A stretch of 64,000 nucleotides of DNA, taken from positions 1 through 64,000 of the forward strand of contig NZ_QBUG01000009.1 in assembly GCF_003058225.1 (NCBI RefSeq), written 5' to 3'. Positions within the stretch are counted from its first letter, which is position 1. Every line of letters starts with the position of its first letter. Positions 25,980-36,075 of this stretch are shown one piece after another. Under the pieces are notes generated by a model that ran no database searches, had not been told where the DNA came from, and saw only the letters and a list, made by a program, of their open reading frames with translations. A program made the translations under genes and the position numbers. The stretch comes from Promicromonospora sp. AC04 (lineage in GTDB: Bacteria > Actinomycetota > Actinomycetes > Actinomycetales > Cellulomonadaceae).

Positions 25980-26950
25980 AGGTGGCTGTGACCGGTTCGT
26001 CAGGTTTTGTCGGAGGGGCCGTGGTCCGCGACCTCGCGGCGCACGGGCACGAGGTGGTCGCGTTCTCGCGCCGGGTTCCTCGCCTGCCCAGCGAGATCCT
26101 CCATCAGGTCGCCCACCAGTTCTGGGACCTGCGGGACGGCCCGCTGGCCAAGGAGGACCGGCCCGAGCACGTCGACGCCGTCGTGCACTGCGGCGCGGCC
26201 GTGGGCGACGGCGGCAGCCACGCCCGCGCGTGGGTGGTCAACGTCGAGGGCACACGTGCCGTGCGCGAGACCTTCCCCGACGCGCGGTTCGTGCACGTCT
26301 CGTCGGGCAGCGTGTACGACCCCCGCAAGCCGAGCGTCGCCGCGACCGAGGCGGAGGCGCCCGCGCACGGCTACGTCAACGCGTACGGCTCCACGAAGGC
26401 GGCCGCCGAGCGCTACCTCGCGGCCGACGCGGGGCGCGAGGACCGCGGGCCCGTCGTCGTGCTGCGGCCCCACGCGGTGTACGGACCGGGGGACACGACC
26501 CTGCTGCCGCGGCTCGAGTCCGCGGCGATCGGCGCCTGGCTGCCGATCCCGGGCGGCGGGAAGGTGCGTCAGCACCTCACGCACGTGGAGACCCTGGCCC
26601 ATGCCGTGCGAGCCGCCCTGGACGCGGACGTCGAGCCCGAGATCGCGGCCGGCAAACCGCTCGTCGCGAACGTGGCCGACGCCAGGCCCATCGACCTCGA
26701 CGAGACGATCGAGCTGCTGATGTTCGCCCGGTTCCGGCCCGTGCAGGTGGTGGGCATCCCGATCCGGCTGGCGAACGCCCTGGCCTGGGCCGGGGAACGG
26801 CTGGCCCGGTGGACCGGGCGCGAGCCGCGCCTGTCGCGGTACGCCATCAGCCACCTCGCGATGGAACGCACCTACGACCTCACGGTGCTGCGCGAGCGCC
26901 TCGGCGTGGACCCGGCGCCGACGTCGCTGCACGGCGCGATGAGCTGGTAG
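25976..26950 (+). CDS. OleD-like NAD(P)-dependent reductase (extended SDR)
   Basis: A 324-residue extended short-chain dehydrogenase of the epimerase/3-beta-HSD type. The cofactor loop is VTGSSGFVGGAV at the N-terminus. The catalytic pair is Y137 and K141 in NAYGSTKAAAERY, with an upstream Ser in VSSGSVYD. In the ole pathway OleD reduces the beta-keto acid made by OleA to the beta-hydroxy acid that OleC cyclises, and the gene order here matches that scheme. The ATG overlaps the OleC-like stop. It is the last gene of the operon; no OleB-like hydrolase follows. Confidence 0.82.
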   Translation: MKVAVTGSSGFVGGAVVRDLAAHGHEVVAFSRRVPRLPSEILHQVAHQFWDLRDGPLAKEDRPEHVDAVVHCGAAVGDGGSHARAWVVNVEGTRAVRETFPDARFVHVSSGSVYDPRKPSVAATEAEAPAHGYVNAYGSTKAAAERYLAADAGREDRGPVVVLRPHAVYGPGDTTLLPRLESAAIGAWLPIPGGGKVRQHLTHVETLAHAVRAALDADVEPEIAAGKPLVANVADARPIDLDETIELLMFARFRPVQVVGIPIRLANALAWAGERLARWTGREPRLSRYAISHLAMERTYDLTVLRERLGVDPAPTSLHGAMSW

Positions 26951-26981
26951 CCGTCGAAACAGGGGCTTTTCCGGAATGCCC

Positions 26982-26994
26982 TACCCTGTGCGGG
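26982..26994 (+). promoter_or_regulatory. Leaderless promoter of the degenerate ABC ATPase gene
   Basis: TACCCT (26982-26987) lies 6 nt before the GTG at 26994. The box overlaps an earlier in-frame ATG at 26976, which argues that the GTG is the real start. Confidence 0.5.
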
Positions 26995-29264
26995 TGATCC
27001 CGGAGAGCGACGTCGCGATCGAGACGCTCGGGCTGCGCAAGGCGTACCGCTCGGTGCGTGGACGGGTCGTGGGCGTCGACGGGCTGGACCTGCGGGTTCC
27101 GGCCGGTGGCGTGCACGCGCTCCTCGGGCTCGCGGGCTCGGGCAAGACCACCACGCTGCGCCTGCTCACCGGCCTCGCCCGCGCGGACGGGGGCGCCATG
27201 AAGGTCTTCGGCACCCACGTCCCGGACGGCCTGCCCGACCTCGCCGGCCGCATCGGCGCCGTCGTCGGCGAACCCGGGTTCCAGGCCCGGCTGAGCGGCC
27301 GCCGCAACCTGGCCCTCCTCGCGAGCGCGGCCGGCGTGCCGCGTGCCCGGGTCGACGAGGTGCTCACCCGGGTAGTCCTGGCCGACCGTGCGAAGGCCGC
27401 CTTCGGCACCTACTCGGCCGACGAGGAGCGCCGGCTGGCGCTCGCTGCCGCCCTGCTGCGCGATCCCGACCTGCTCGTCGTCGACGACCCGAGCGCAGGG
27501 CTCGACGCCGTCGGCACCCGCGAGATCCGCCAGGCGCTGCGTCGCCTCGCGGACCAGGGCAAGACCGTCCTCGTCGCGACCGGCGTCCTCACCGAGGCGC
27601 AGCAGATCGCGGACACGGTAACCGTCCTCGACGGCGGCCGCGTCCTCGTGCAGGGCGCCGTCGCCGAGCTGCTGGGCGACGCCAAGGTCAGCGTCCGGGT
27701 GGGCATCGACGAGCCGGGCAAGGCTGCCGCGGTCCTGCGTACAGCGGGTTTCAAGGTCCGGGCCGACGGCGACGTGCTGCACGTCGACGACGTCGCCGAG
27801 CCCGCCGACATCGGGCGGGCGCTCGCCAAGCAGAAGCTCTTCGCGAGCGAGCTGGTGCCGCAGCGGGAGGATCTGGCGGCCGTCGTCGGGCGGCTTCGTC
27901 CGGTCGTGGCGCCGACTCCGGAGCCGCTCAGCCGCGCCGAGGAACGGGCTGCCCGCAAGGCGGCCGAGCGGAAGGCAGCGGACCGGAAGAAGGCCGCCGA
28001 CCAGCGCAAGGCCGACAAGGAAGCGGCCGCGAAGCAGGCCGCGGCCGCGGAGAAGGCAGCCGAGGACGCCGCGGCGAAGCAGGCGGCGATCGACGCCCGG
28101 GCCGCGGCCAAGGAGGCGGCCCTCGCGGAGCGGGCTGCCGCGAAGGAGGCGGCGCTCGCGGAGCGAGCTGCCGCGAAGGAAGCCCGGAGGTCGGCTGGAA
28201 AGCCCGCCGTGAGCGGCATCGCATTGGCGGGGGAGCGGGCTGCGGCGGCTGCTGCGCCGGGACCGGCCCCGAAGCCCGCTGCGAAGCCTGCCGCGAAGCT
28301 CGCTCCGAGCCCGGTCTCGAAGCCCGCCTCCAAGCCGGTGCTGAATCCGGCCGGCAACGCGGCGTCGCCGAAGGTCACTCCGAAGGCCCTGCCAAAGTCG
28401 GCCGCGAAACCGGCGAACGCGGGGAAGACCGAGGTAAAGGCGGCGGCCGCCGCGGAGACCGACGCTCCGCCGAAGCAGTCGAAGCTCGCGCAGCGGCGGG
28501 CCGCGTTCGACGCCAAGGTCGCGGAGAAGCAGGCAGCCGCCGAGGCGCGGCTCGCCGAGCGGAAGGCGGCCGCTGACGCGAAGGCGGCGGAGAAGCAGGC
28601 GGCCGCAGACGCGAAGGCGGCTGCGAAACAGGCGGCCGCGGATGCCAGGGCGGCCGCGAAACAGGCCAAGGTCGAAACCAAACAAGCCCGGATCGACGAC
28701 AAGCAGGCCAAGATCAACGACAAGGCCGCGCAGAAGCAGGCGGCGATCAACGACAGGGCGGCCAAGAAGCAGGAGGCCGCCGACGCTCGCGCCGCCCGGC
28801 TGGCGGCCCAGAAGAAGGGCGCCACGGCGCTCCTGAGCCGGCGCGCGGCGGAGACCTCGGGCGGGCAGGTAGAGCCGGGCGGTCGCGACCAGGGAACGAC
28901 GACGGCGGCCGCTCCGGCCGGAAAGCCGAAGCCGGCGGCCGACAAGGCCCCGTCGGGGTCGGACGACGCTGAACCGGAGGAGGTCGAGCTGGACGACCTC
29001 GAGCTGGACGAGCTTGATTCGGAGTCCGGCGAGCTGGACGACCTTCAGCTGGACGACGTCGAACCGGACGACGTCGAACCGGACGACGTCGAACCAGACG
29101 ACGTCGAACCAGACGTGTGGGAGTCCGAGGACTCGGATCCGGACACCCCGCAGCCGGGCCCCCAGCAGGACCGGGCCCGGCGCCAGGGTCAGGGACGACA
29201 GAACCCGGGGCAGCAGCGACCGGGCCAGGGCCGGGGCAAGAAGCGCTCCAAGGGGAGACGATGA
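26994..29264 (+). CDS. ABC-type ATPase with degenerate motifs and a long low-complexity tail
   Basis: A 756-residue protein. Residues 1-230 form an ABC ATPase: Walker A is GLAGSGKTTT (K51). Walker B is LLVVDDPSAGLD, where Asp replaces the catalytic Glu, the signature is YSADEERRLA instead of LSGGQ, and the H-loop His is missing (VATGVLTEAQQ). After a regulatory segment comes a tail of more than 400 residues: Ala/Lys/Glu/Arg repeats likely to form coiled coil, a Pro/Lys/Ala part, then four DDVEP repeats, and a basic Gly/Gln/Arg end. The next gene is a permease-like protein, overlapping by 4 bp. Turnover may be slow or absent. GTG chosen for leaderless spacing; an ATG at 26976 is the alternative. 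Confidence 0.8.
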   Translation: MIPESDVAIETLGLRKAYRSVRGRVVGVDGLDLRVPAGGVHALLGLAGSGKTTTLRLLTGLARADGGAMKVFGTHVPDGLPDLAGRIGAVVGEPGFQARLSGRRNLALLASAAGVPRARVDEVLTRVVLADRAKAAFGTYSADEERRLALAAALLRDPDLLVVDDPSAGLDAVGTREIRQALRRLADQGKTVLVATGVLTEAQQIADTVTVLDGGRVLVQGAVAELLGDAKVSVRVGIDEPGKAAAVLRTAGFKVRADGDVLHVDDVAEPADIGRALAKQKLFASELVPQREDLAAVVGRLRPVVAPTPEPLSRAEERAARKAAERKAADRKKAADQRKADKEAAAKQAAAAEKAAEDAAAKQAAIDARAAAKEAALAERAAAKEAALAERAAAKEARRSAGKPAVSGIALAGERAAAAAAPGPAPKPAAKPAAKLAPSPVSKPASKPVLNPAGNAASPKVTPKALPKSAAKPANAGKTEVKAAAAAETDAPPKQSKLAQRRAAFDAKVAEKQAAAEARLAERKAAADAKAAEKQAAADAKAAAKQAAADARAAAKQAKVETKQARIDDKQAKINDKAAQKQAAINDRAAKKQEAADARAARLAAQKKGATALLSRRAAETSGGQVEPGGRDQGTTTAAAPAGKPKPAADKAPSGSDDAEPEEVELDDLELDELDSESGELDDLQLDDVEPDDVEPDDVEPDDVEPDVWESEDSDPDTPQPGPQQDRARRQGQGRQNPGQQRPGQGRGKKRSKGRR
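29051..29110. repeat. 15-bp tandem repeat in the ABC ATPase tail
   Basis: Four 15-bp units of GGACGACGTCGAACC, the last differing in its first base, encode the acidic DDVEP repeat. Confidence 0.9.
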
Positions 29265-30025
29265 TGGGTCTGCTGTGGGCCGAGCTGCGCCGGTTCGGCG
29301 TGCGCCCGGCGATCCGGTGGATAGCGGTGGCGATGCTGGCGCACGTCGCGCTGGCGGTAGTGCTGACGGCCTTCGCGCCGGAGGCGTCGACGCTCGCGGC
29401 GATGATCGAGCAGGGGCAGATCTCGTTCTACGCGATGACGTCGGTGTTCCTCGCGTACGTGGCGGGCGTGCTGCTGGTGACGGGCGAGGCGGCGTCGGGC
29501 GGGACGCGGGCGCTGCTGACCGTCGAGCCGCGCCGCGGCCGCGTGTACTGGAGCAAGCTGGCGGCCGCCGGGCTGGCGGTGGTGCCAGGGATCGCGGCGG
29601 CCTACGCGTTGCTGGCTTCCGGCATGTACTGGGTGCACGCGCGCGCCGGCGTGCTCGGCGGTCCGCCGTCGGACCTGGTGTACGCGATGACGTGGAGCGG
29701 CGTCCGGGTGCTCGCCCTGGCGGTGTGCGCGGCGGTCGGCGGAGCGGCGCTCGGCGTGCTGGTGCGGCGCTGGTGGGTGGCGGTCGCGCTCGCGGTGGCG
29801 TGGTTCCTGTTCGAGGAGCAGGTGGTGCTGAGCGCGGCGTCGGGCGTCCGGGACTGGTTCCCGTTCACGAGCGCGGACGCATGGGTCCGGGGTACGCGGA
29901 CGGTCCTGTCCGGCGACGGGCTCCTGGCGGTCCCGCTCGTGCACAGCGCGCTCCTGCTGCTGGGCCTCACGGTGGTGCTGACCGTGCTCGGCTCGGTAGT
30001 GTTCCGGCATCGGGACGTGCGCTGA
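29261..30025 (+). CDS. ABC-2 type permease-like membrane protein
   Basis: A 254-residue inner-membrane protein with about six helices: the first covers IAVAMLAHVALAVVLTAF and the last LVHSALLLLGLTVVLTVLGSVVF. The layout matches ABC-2 permeases of multidrug or membrane-stress exporters (ALLTVEPRRGRVYWSKLAA in the first cytoplasmic loop). The start overlaps the stop of the ATPase gene (ATGATG at 29261, either ATG possible; GGGGAG is upstream). It is the obvious partner of the degenerate ATPase. The substrate is unknown. Confidence 0.7.
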   Translation: MMGLLWAELRRFGVRPAIRWIAVAMLAHVALAVVLTAFAPEASTLAAMIEQGQISFYAMTSVFLAYVAGVLLVTGEAASGGTRALLTVEPRRGRVYWSKLAAAGLAVVPGIAAAYALLASGMYWVHARAGVLGGPPSDLVYAMTWSGVRVLALAVCAAVGGAALGVLVRRWWVAVALAVAWFLFEEQVVLSAASGVRDWFPFTSADAWVRGTRTVLSGDGLLAVPLVHSALLLLGLTVVLTVLGSVVFRHRDVR

Positions 30026-30088
30026 GGCCCGGAATCCTGCGGCTGGACCGCCGTCGTGTCTCGGATCGTGGGACCTTCGGCCCGCTGG

Positions 30089-30117
30089 GTGACATCGCCG
30101 AAAATTCGGCGTAACGT
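30089..30117 (+). promoter_or_regulatory. Promoter of the ilvBNC operon
   Basis: GTGACA (30089-30094) and TAACGT (30112-30117) are separated by 17 bp. The -10 box ends 7 nt before the GTG of the leader peptide, so the leader is probably translated from a leaderless transcript. Confidence 0.6.
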
Positions 30118-30124
30118 GCGTCAC

Positions 30125-30169
30125 GTGCAGACGATCATTCTTGTAGTACTTCCTGAGCGCGCGGCCTAA
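30125..30169 (+). CDS. ilvBNC leader peptide
   Basis: This 14-codon frame encodes [14 protein letters not shown] with GTG as start. Six consecutive codons are Ile-Ile-Leu-Val-Val-Leu, the three branched-chain amino acids made by the operon. Stalling of the ribosome on these codons when the charged tRNAs are scarce would favour an antiterminator fold. The stop lies inside the 5' arm region of the next hairpin, as in classical attenuators. ilvBNC leader attenuation is known from Corynebacterium. The frame is short, but its codon content makes it convincing. Confidence 0.85.
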   Translation: MQTIILVVLPERAA

Positions 30170-30238
30170 GCCCAGCACAGGCATCGTCCGCGCGCTCACC
30201 CTGGCAGTCCTTCTCACCAAAGGACCCGGGGTTTTTTT
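30156..30238 (+). terminator. Attenuator hairpins of ilvBNC
   Basis: A perfect 9-bp stem (AGCGCGCGG at 30156-30164 with CCGCGCGCT at 30188-30196) overlaps the end of the leader peptide. A second hairpin (GTCCTT at 30207-30212 with AAGGAC at 30220-30225, possibly extended by outer pairs) is followed by seven T residues (30232-30238), the only such run nearby. This is an intrinsic terminator placed before ilvB. The competing antiterminator pairing was not worked out in full. Confidence 0.75.
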
Positions 30239-30291
30239 GTTGTCACGAACGCTCGCTCGCCCCGGACGGGGCGCGACGGCAGGAGAACCGT

Positions 30292-32172
30292 ATGACCGGC
30301 ACACCGACACCCGCACAGATCGCCGCGCGCGCCGAGGCGCGTGACCAGGTGCGCACCGAGCTTCGGTCTCGCGTGGTAGGCGGCAAGACCGAGCCCGAGG
30401 CAGCCGCGCCTCGCGTCGGGCCGGAAGAAGTCACGGGCGCCGAGTCGATCGTCCGCTCGCTCGAGGAGATCGGGGCCGACACCGTCTTCGGCATCCCCGG
30501 CGGTGCGATCCTGCCCCTGTACGACCCGTTGATGGACTCCGCCAAGCTGCGCCACATCCTGGTGCGGCACGAGCAGGGCGGCGGCCATGCGGCGTCGGGC
30601 TACGCCCACGCGACCGGCAAGGTCGGGGTGACCATGGCGACGTCGGGCCCGGGCGCGACGAACCTGGTGACGCCGATCGCGGACGCGCACATGGACTCGA
30701 TCCCGCTCGTGGCGATCACCGGTCAGGTGGGGGCCGCGGCGATCGGCACCGACGCGTTCCAGGAGGCCGACATCGTCGGCATCACGATGCCGATCACCAA
30801 GCACAACTTCCTGGTCACCGACCCGGACCAGATCCCGCGCACCATCGCGGAGGCGTTCCACATCGCCTCGACCGGGCGGCCGGGGCCGGTGCTCGTGGAC
30901 ATCGCGAAGTCGGCGATGCAGTCGCGCACCACGTTCTCGTGGCCGCAGGAGCTCGACCTGCCCGGCTACCACCCGGTGACCAAGCCGCACTCGAAGCAGA
31001 TCCGCGAGGCCGCGAAGCTGCTGGCCACGGCCCGGCGGCCGGTGCTGTACGTCGGCGGCGGCGTGATCCGGTCGGGGGCGGCGGACCTGCTGCGCAAGCT
31101 GGTGGACCTGTCCGGTGCGCCGGTGGTGACCACCCTCATGGCTCGCGGAGCCGTGCCGGACAGCCACCCGCAGCACCTCGGCATGCCCGGCATGCACGGC
31201 ACGGTGCCCGCGGTCGCGGCGCTCCAGAAGGCGGACCTGGTGTTCGCGCTCGGCGCCCGGTTCGACGACCGCGTGACGGGCAAGCTGTCGAGCTTCGCGC
31301 CGCTGGCGGCCATCATCCACGCGGACATCGACCCGGCCGAGATCGGCAAGAACCGCGAGGCGGACGTCCCGATCGTGGGTGACCTCCGCGAGGTCATCGG
31401 CGACTTGCTGCCCGAGCTGGCCAGGGAGCACGAGGAGCACGGCAAGCCGGACATCGAGGGCTGGTGGCGTCAGCTCGACGAGTGGCGCCGAACCTACCCG
31501 CGCGGCTACACCGCGCCGGAGGACGGCCACCTCGCGCCGCAGCACGTGATCCAGCGCCTCGGCGAGCTGACCGGGCCGGACGGGATCTACGTCGCGGGCG
31601 TCGGACAGCACCAGATGTGGGCGGCGCAGTTCATCAGCTACGAGCGGCCGAACACCTGGATCAACTCCGGCGGGCTCGGCACGATGGGCTACTCCGTCCC
31701 CGCGGCGATGGGTGCGAAGGTCGGCCAGCCGGACAGGACGGTCTGGGCGATCGACGGCGACGGCTGCTTCCAGATGACCAACCAGGAGCTCGCCACCTGC
31801 ACCATCAACGACATCCCCATCAAGGTGGCGGTGATCAACAACAGCTCGCTGGGCATGGTGCGGCAGTGGCAGACGCTCTTCTACGAGTCGCGCTACTCCA
31901 ACACCGACCTGCACACCGGGCACGGCACGATGCGCGTGCCCGACTTCGTGAAGCTCGCCGACGCGTACGGCTGCGAGGGCATCCGCGTGGAGCGGGCCTC
32001 CGACGTCGACGCCGCGATCAAGCGGGCCAACCAGATCGACGACCGGCCCGTGGTCGTGGACTTCACCGTCTCGCGGGACGCGATGGTGTGGCCCATGGTC
32101 GCCGCCGGCGTGAGCAACGACGACATCCAGTACGCACGCGGCATCTCGCCGGCGTGGGACCGAGAAGACTGA
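30292..32172 (+). CDS. ilvB: Acetolactate synthase, large (catalytic) subunit
   Basis: A 626-residue thiamine-diphosphate enzyme that joins two pyruvates, or pyruvate with 2-oxobutyrate, in the first common step of valine, leucine and isoleucine synthesis. The catalytic Glu lies in [16 protein letters not shown] after [12 protein letters not shown]. The TPP/Mg motif is [14 protein letters not shown] ... VAVINN. FAD-binding middle domain present. A 45-residue N-terminal extension is common in actinobacteria. AGGAGAACCGT provides the ribosome site. It is the first gene of ilvBNC behind the attenuator. Confidence 0.97.
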   Translation: MTGTPTPAQIAARAEARDQVRTELRSRVVGGKTEPEAAAPRVGPEEVTGAESIVRSLEEIGADTVFGIPGGAILPLYDPLMDSAKLRHILVRHEQGGGHAASGYAHATGKVGVTMATSGPGATNLVTPIADAHMDSIPLVAITGQVGAAAIGTDAFQEADIVGITMPITKHNFLVTDPDQIPRTIAEAFHIASTGRPGPVLVDIAKSAMQSRTTFSWPQELDLPGYHPVTKPHSKQIREAAKLLATARRPVLYVGGGVIRSGAADLLRKLVDLSGAPVVTTLMARGAVPDSHPQHLGMPGMHGTVPAVAALQKADLVFALGARFDDRVTGKLSSFAPLAAIIHADIDPAEIGKNREADVPIVGDLREVIGDLLPELAREHEEHGKPDIEGWWRQLDEWRRTYPRGYTAPEDGHLAPQHVIQRLGELTGPDGIYVAGVGQHQMWAAQFISYERPNTWINSGGLGTMGYSVPAAMGAKVGQPDRTVWAIDGDGCFQMTNQELATCTINDIPIKVAVINNSSLGMVRQWQTLFYESRYSNTDLHTGHGTMRVPDFVKLADAYGCEGIRVERASDVDAAIKRANQIDDRPVVVDFTVSRDAMVWPMVAAGVSNDDIQYARGISPAWDRED

Positions 32173-32188
32173 GCGAGGACTGAATCCC

Positions 32189-32713
32189 ATGTCGAGGCAC
32201 ACCCTGTCCGTGCTCGTGGAGAACAAGCCCGGCGTGCTCACGCGCGTCGCGGGGCTGTTCGCCCGCCGCGCGTTCAACATCCACTCCCTGGCGGTGGGCC
32301 CCACGGAGCACGAGGAGATCTCGCGCATCACCGTGGTGGTCGACGTCGAGGAGCACCCCCTGGAACAGGTCACCAAGCAGCTCAACAAGCTCATCCACGT
32401 GATCAAGATCGTCGAGCTCGAACCCGAGTCGTCAGTGCACCGCGAGCTGCTGCTCGTCAAGGTGCGGGCCGACGCCGCCACCCGAACCGGGGTGCTGGAA
32501 GTCGTCGAGATGTTCCGGGCGCGCGTCGTCGACGTCGTGCCGGACTCCGTGGTGATCGAAGCCACCGGGCCCGCCGCGAAGCTCGACGCCCTCCTCTCGG
32601 CGCTGGAACCGTACGGCGTCCGTGAGATCGTCAAGTCCGGCACACTGGCCATCGGCCGGGGCGCCCGGTCCATCACCGACCGTGCGTTCGAGCGCGCGGT
32701 GCGATCCGCCTGA
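32189..32713 (+). CDS. ilvN: Acetolactate synthase, small (regulatory) subunit
   Basis: A 174-residue regulatory subunit. The N-terminal ACT domain (TLSVLVENKPGVLTRVAGLFARR) binds valine and mediates feedback inhibition of IlvB. The C-terminal half (VEMFRARVVDVVPDSVVIEATG) activates the catalytic subunit. Length is normal. It follows ilvB by 16 bp and precedes ilvC by 48 bp. Confidence 0.96.
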   Translation: MSRHTLSVLVENKPGVLTRVAGLFARRAFNIHSLAVGPTEHEEISRITVVVDVEEHPLEQVTKQLNKLIHVIKIVELEPESSVHRELLLVKVRADAATRTGVLEVVEMFRARVVDVVPDSVVIEATGPAAKLDALLSALEPYGVREIVKSGTLAIGRGARSITDRAFERAVRSA

Positions 32714-32749
32714 GACCGACCGAGTCTCTCCACCCGATTTACGAACTGA

Positions 32750-33790
<1,041 letters not shown>

Positions 33791-33847
33791 CCTCGCCGCC
33801 GCTGTTGTCCCAGGGCGCGTAACGGCGCTCGGGGAATGCCTGCAGAT

Positions 33848-33900
33848 TCGGGGTGGGTTGCGCTGCGTAGACGTTGTCTACGCAGCGCAACCCACCCCGA
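33848..33900. terminator. Long perfect hairpin after ilvC
   Basis: A perfect 25-bp stem (33848-33872 with 33876-33900) closes a 3-nt loop, 57 bp past the ilvC stop. No T run follows. It is the probable end of the ilvBNC transcript and belongs to the window's set of long hairpins. Confidence 0.75.
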
Positions 33901-33992
33901 GCTCGTTGTGTCTCCCCGCGGAGGGTCCCGCGCGTGTCCGGCCGACGGCGGGCTGGGTGCCCGAGACCTGCGGGTACTGGCAGGATGTCCCC

Positions 33993-34622
33993 GTGACCGA
34001 TGACGTGACGCCCGAGAACACCGAGCGCGACTCCGAGCTGGGCTCCGAGCTCGACCCTGAGTCGTTCGACTCCGAGACGTTCGACCCCTCGACGTTCGAC
34101 CCTGAGGCGGTGCCCGTCGAGGACGCGGAGCTCGCCGCCGAGGTCCTGGACTTCTGGGCCGCGACCCGCCAGTACGCGGGCATGGCGAAGGCGAGCATCG
34201 TCGTCGGGCAGACCGTGAGCGAGACCGTGCCGCCGCAGGCCTGGTCGTTCGGCGACGAGCCCGAGCTCGCGGAGAAGCTGCTCGGCGCGGTCCTGGCGGG
34301 GGACAAGACGGCGACGTCGTCGGCCCTGTGGGACTACGACGACGAGGGCGCGCCGCTGCCGGTGATCGGCGAGCTGTCGATCCTGCTCGACGGCGAACGC
34401 CACCCGCGGGCGCTGATCCGCACCACGAGCGTCGAGACCACGACGTTCGAGGAGGTCGACGAGGACTTCGCCGCCGCCGAGGGCGAGGGCGACCGCACCC
34501 TCGAGTCGTGGCGCGCCGACCACGAGGCGTTCTGGCGCCGGACGCTCGCCGAGGGCCGCGAGTTCGCGCAGGACATGCCGGTCGTGTGCGAGCAGTTCGA
34601 GCTGCTCTACCCGAAGCCCTGA
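33993..34622 (+). CDS. ASCH-domain protein
   Basis: A 209-residue cytoplasmic protein. After a 40-residue acidic N-terminus (repeated ESFDSETFDPSTFDPE) the C-terminal part matches the ASCH fold: GAVLAGDKTATSSALWDYDDE, then LPVIGELSILLDGERHPRALIRTTSVE and the ending FAQDMPVVCEQFELLYP. ASCH proteins resemble PUA domains and are thought to bind RNA or nucleotides; the function of this one is unknown. GTG start with CAGGA upstream. Confidence 0.8.
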   Translation: MTDDVTPENTERDSELGSELDPESFDSETFDPSTFDPEAVPVEDAELAAEVLDFWAATRQYAGMAKASIVVGQTVSETVPPQAWSFGDEPELAEKLLGAVLAGDKTATSSALWDYDDEGAPLPVIGELSILLDGERHPRALIRTTSVETTTFEEVDEDFAAAEGEGDRTLESWRADHEAFWRRTLAEGREFAQDMPVVCEQFELLYPKP

Positions 34623-34636
34623 CCCGTCCGTAGCCC

Positions 34637-35848
34637 TCAGCGCGCCGCGAACTCCGCCTGCGCGCGCTCGACGACAGTGGTGTCCCGGAACGCCGCGAGC
34701 GCTACGGCCGCGAGCATCGTTGCGCCGTCGGTGATCGCCGCCGCCGCGTGCGGCCCGTTGGCGGCGGCGGCGAACTCGCGGGTGTGCGCGGCCAGCTCCG
34801 GCTCGAGCTCGATCATCGGGTGGATCGCCGGCACGACCTGGCTGACGTTGCCCATGTCGGTCGACCCGCCGGCCGGTGCGTTGAGCTGCGGTTCGCGGCC
34901 GAGCGCCCGGTAGGCGTCCGCGGCGAGCTCGACGAGCGTCGGGTTCTGCACGAGCGAGAAGTACGGCGGGGTGTTCTCGACCGCGCGCATCGTGGCGCCG
35001 GTCGCGATGGCCGCCCCCTCGAAGCAGGCGCGGACCCGGGGCACCACGTTCTCGAGCAGGTGCTCGCGGTCCTGGGCGCGGATGAACGCGCGGAGCGAGG
35101 TGTGCTCCGGGATGATGTTGGGCGCCTGGCCGCCATCGACGATGATCGCGTGCACGCGGACGTCGTCGGTCAGCTGCTGGCGCAGCAGGCCGATCGCCGT
35201 GAGCGAGAGCGTAGCGGCGTCGAGCGCGTTGATGCCGAGCTCCGGGCGTGCGGCGGCGTGGCTGGCCCGGCCGTCGAAGTCGACGTCGAGCGCGATGCGG
35301 GACAGGCTCGAACCGTCGACGGCGTTCAGGCCCGCGGGATGCACCATGATCGCGAGGTCGACGCCGGTGAGCACGCCGGCCTCGATCATCGGGACCTTGC
35401 CGGCCGCGCCCTCCTCGCCCGGGCTGCCGATGACCACGAGGTTGGCCGCGACGGGTGCCTGCTCGAGCGCATCCTTGACGAGCAGCCCGGCGCCGAGCCC
35501 GGCGGCCGCGATGATGTTGTGGCCGCAGCCGTGGCCGATGCCTTCGAGCGCGTCGTACTCGCAGAACACGGCGATCGTCGGCGCGCCGTCGGCGTCCGCC
35601 GTCGACCAGCGTGCGACGAACGCGGTCTCAAGGCCGGCGTAGCCGCGTGTCACGGCGAAGCCGGCCCGCTCGAGCTCGGCCGTGAGCCGGGCGGCCGCGT
35701 GCACCTCGGTGAAGCGGATCTCGGGGTGCGCGTGCAGGTCGGCGGCTACGTCGACGAGTGTCGCCCGGCGGGTGTCGAGGAGCGGTCGCAGCTCCTCGAC
35801 GATCGTGGCGATCGGCGCGGTGGCGGTCAGGGGCTCGGTGGGCTGCAC
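34637..35848 (-). CDS. M20-family amidohydrolase (AbgB-like)
   Basis: A 403-residue metallopeptidase-type hydrolase. Zinc ligands are suggested by HAHPEIRFTE (first His), the GHGCGHN loop and GSPGEEGAAGK, and a dimerisation lid domain lies in the middle (DGRASHAAARPELGINALDA). The family removes aminoacyl or acyl groups from small amides, such as p-aminobenzoyl-glutamate or N-acyl amino acids. The specific substrate is unknown. It starts with GTG after AAAGGA and runs convergently towards the ASCH gene. Confidence 0.85.
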   Translation of the reverse strand: MQPTEPLTATAPIATIVEELRPLLDTRRATLVDVAADLHAHPEIRFTEVHAAARLTAELERAGFAVTRGYAGLETAFVARWSTADADGAPTIAVFCEYDALEGIGHGCGHNIIAAAGLGAGLLVKDALEQAPVAANLVVIGSPGEEGAAGKVPMIEAGVLTGVDLAIMVHPAGLNAVDGSSLSRIALDVDFDGRASHAAARPELGINALDAATLSLTAIGLLRQQLTDDVRVHAIIVDGGQAPNIIPEHTSLRAFIRAQDREHLLENVVPRVRACFEGAAIATGATMRAVENTPPYFSLVQNPTLVELAADAYRALGREPQLNAPAGGSTDMGNVSQVVPAIHPMIELEPELAAHTREFAAAANGPHAAAAITDGATMLAAVALAAFRDTTVVERAQAEFAAR

Positions 35849-36075
35849 GAGGGTCCTTTCGGTCCGAGGAGCACGAGAGACAGCCCGCCAAGTGTGCTCA
35901 CCCGGGATTTCGCGCCGGTTTCGTGCGCCGCTGCGCGATGTTGATGGGCTCCGTGCGAGGTGGACGACCGGCGAGCACGGAACTCATCGGGAGTGTCGGT
36001 GTCTCGTCCTAGTCTCTGGGCATCGGCCTGGATCGCGGGCTGAGGGCCACGGAGACGCAGGGAAGGGTGATGGCG

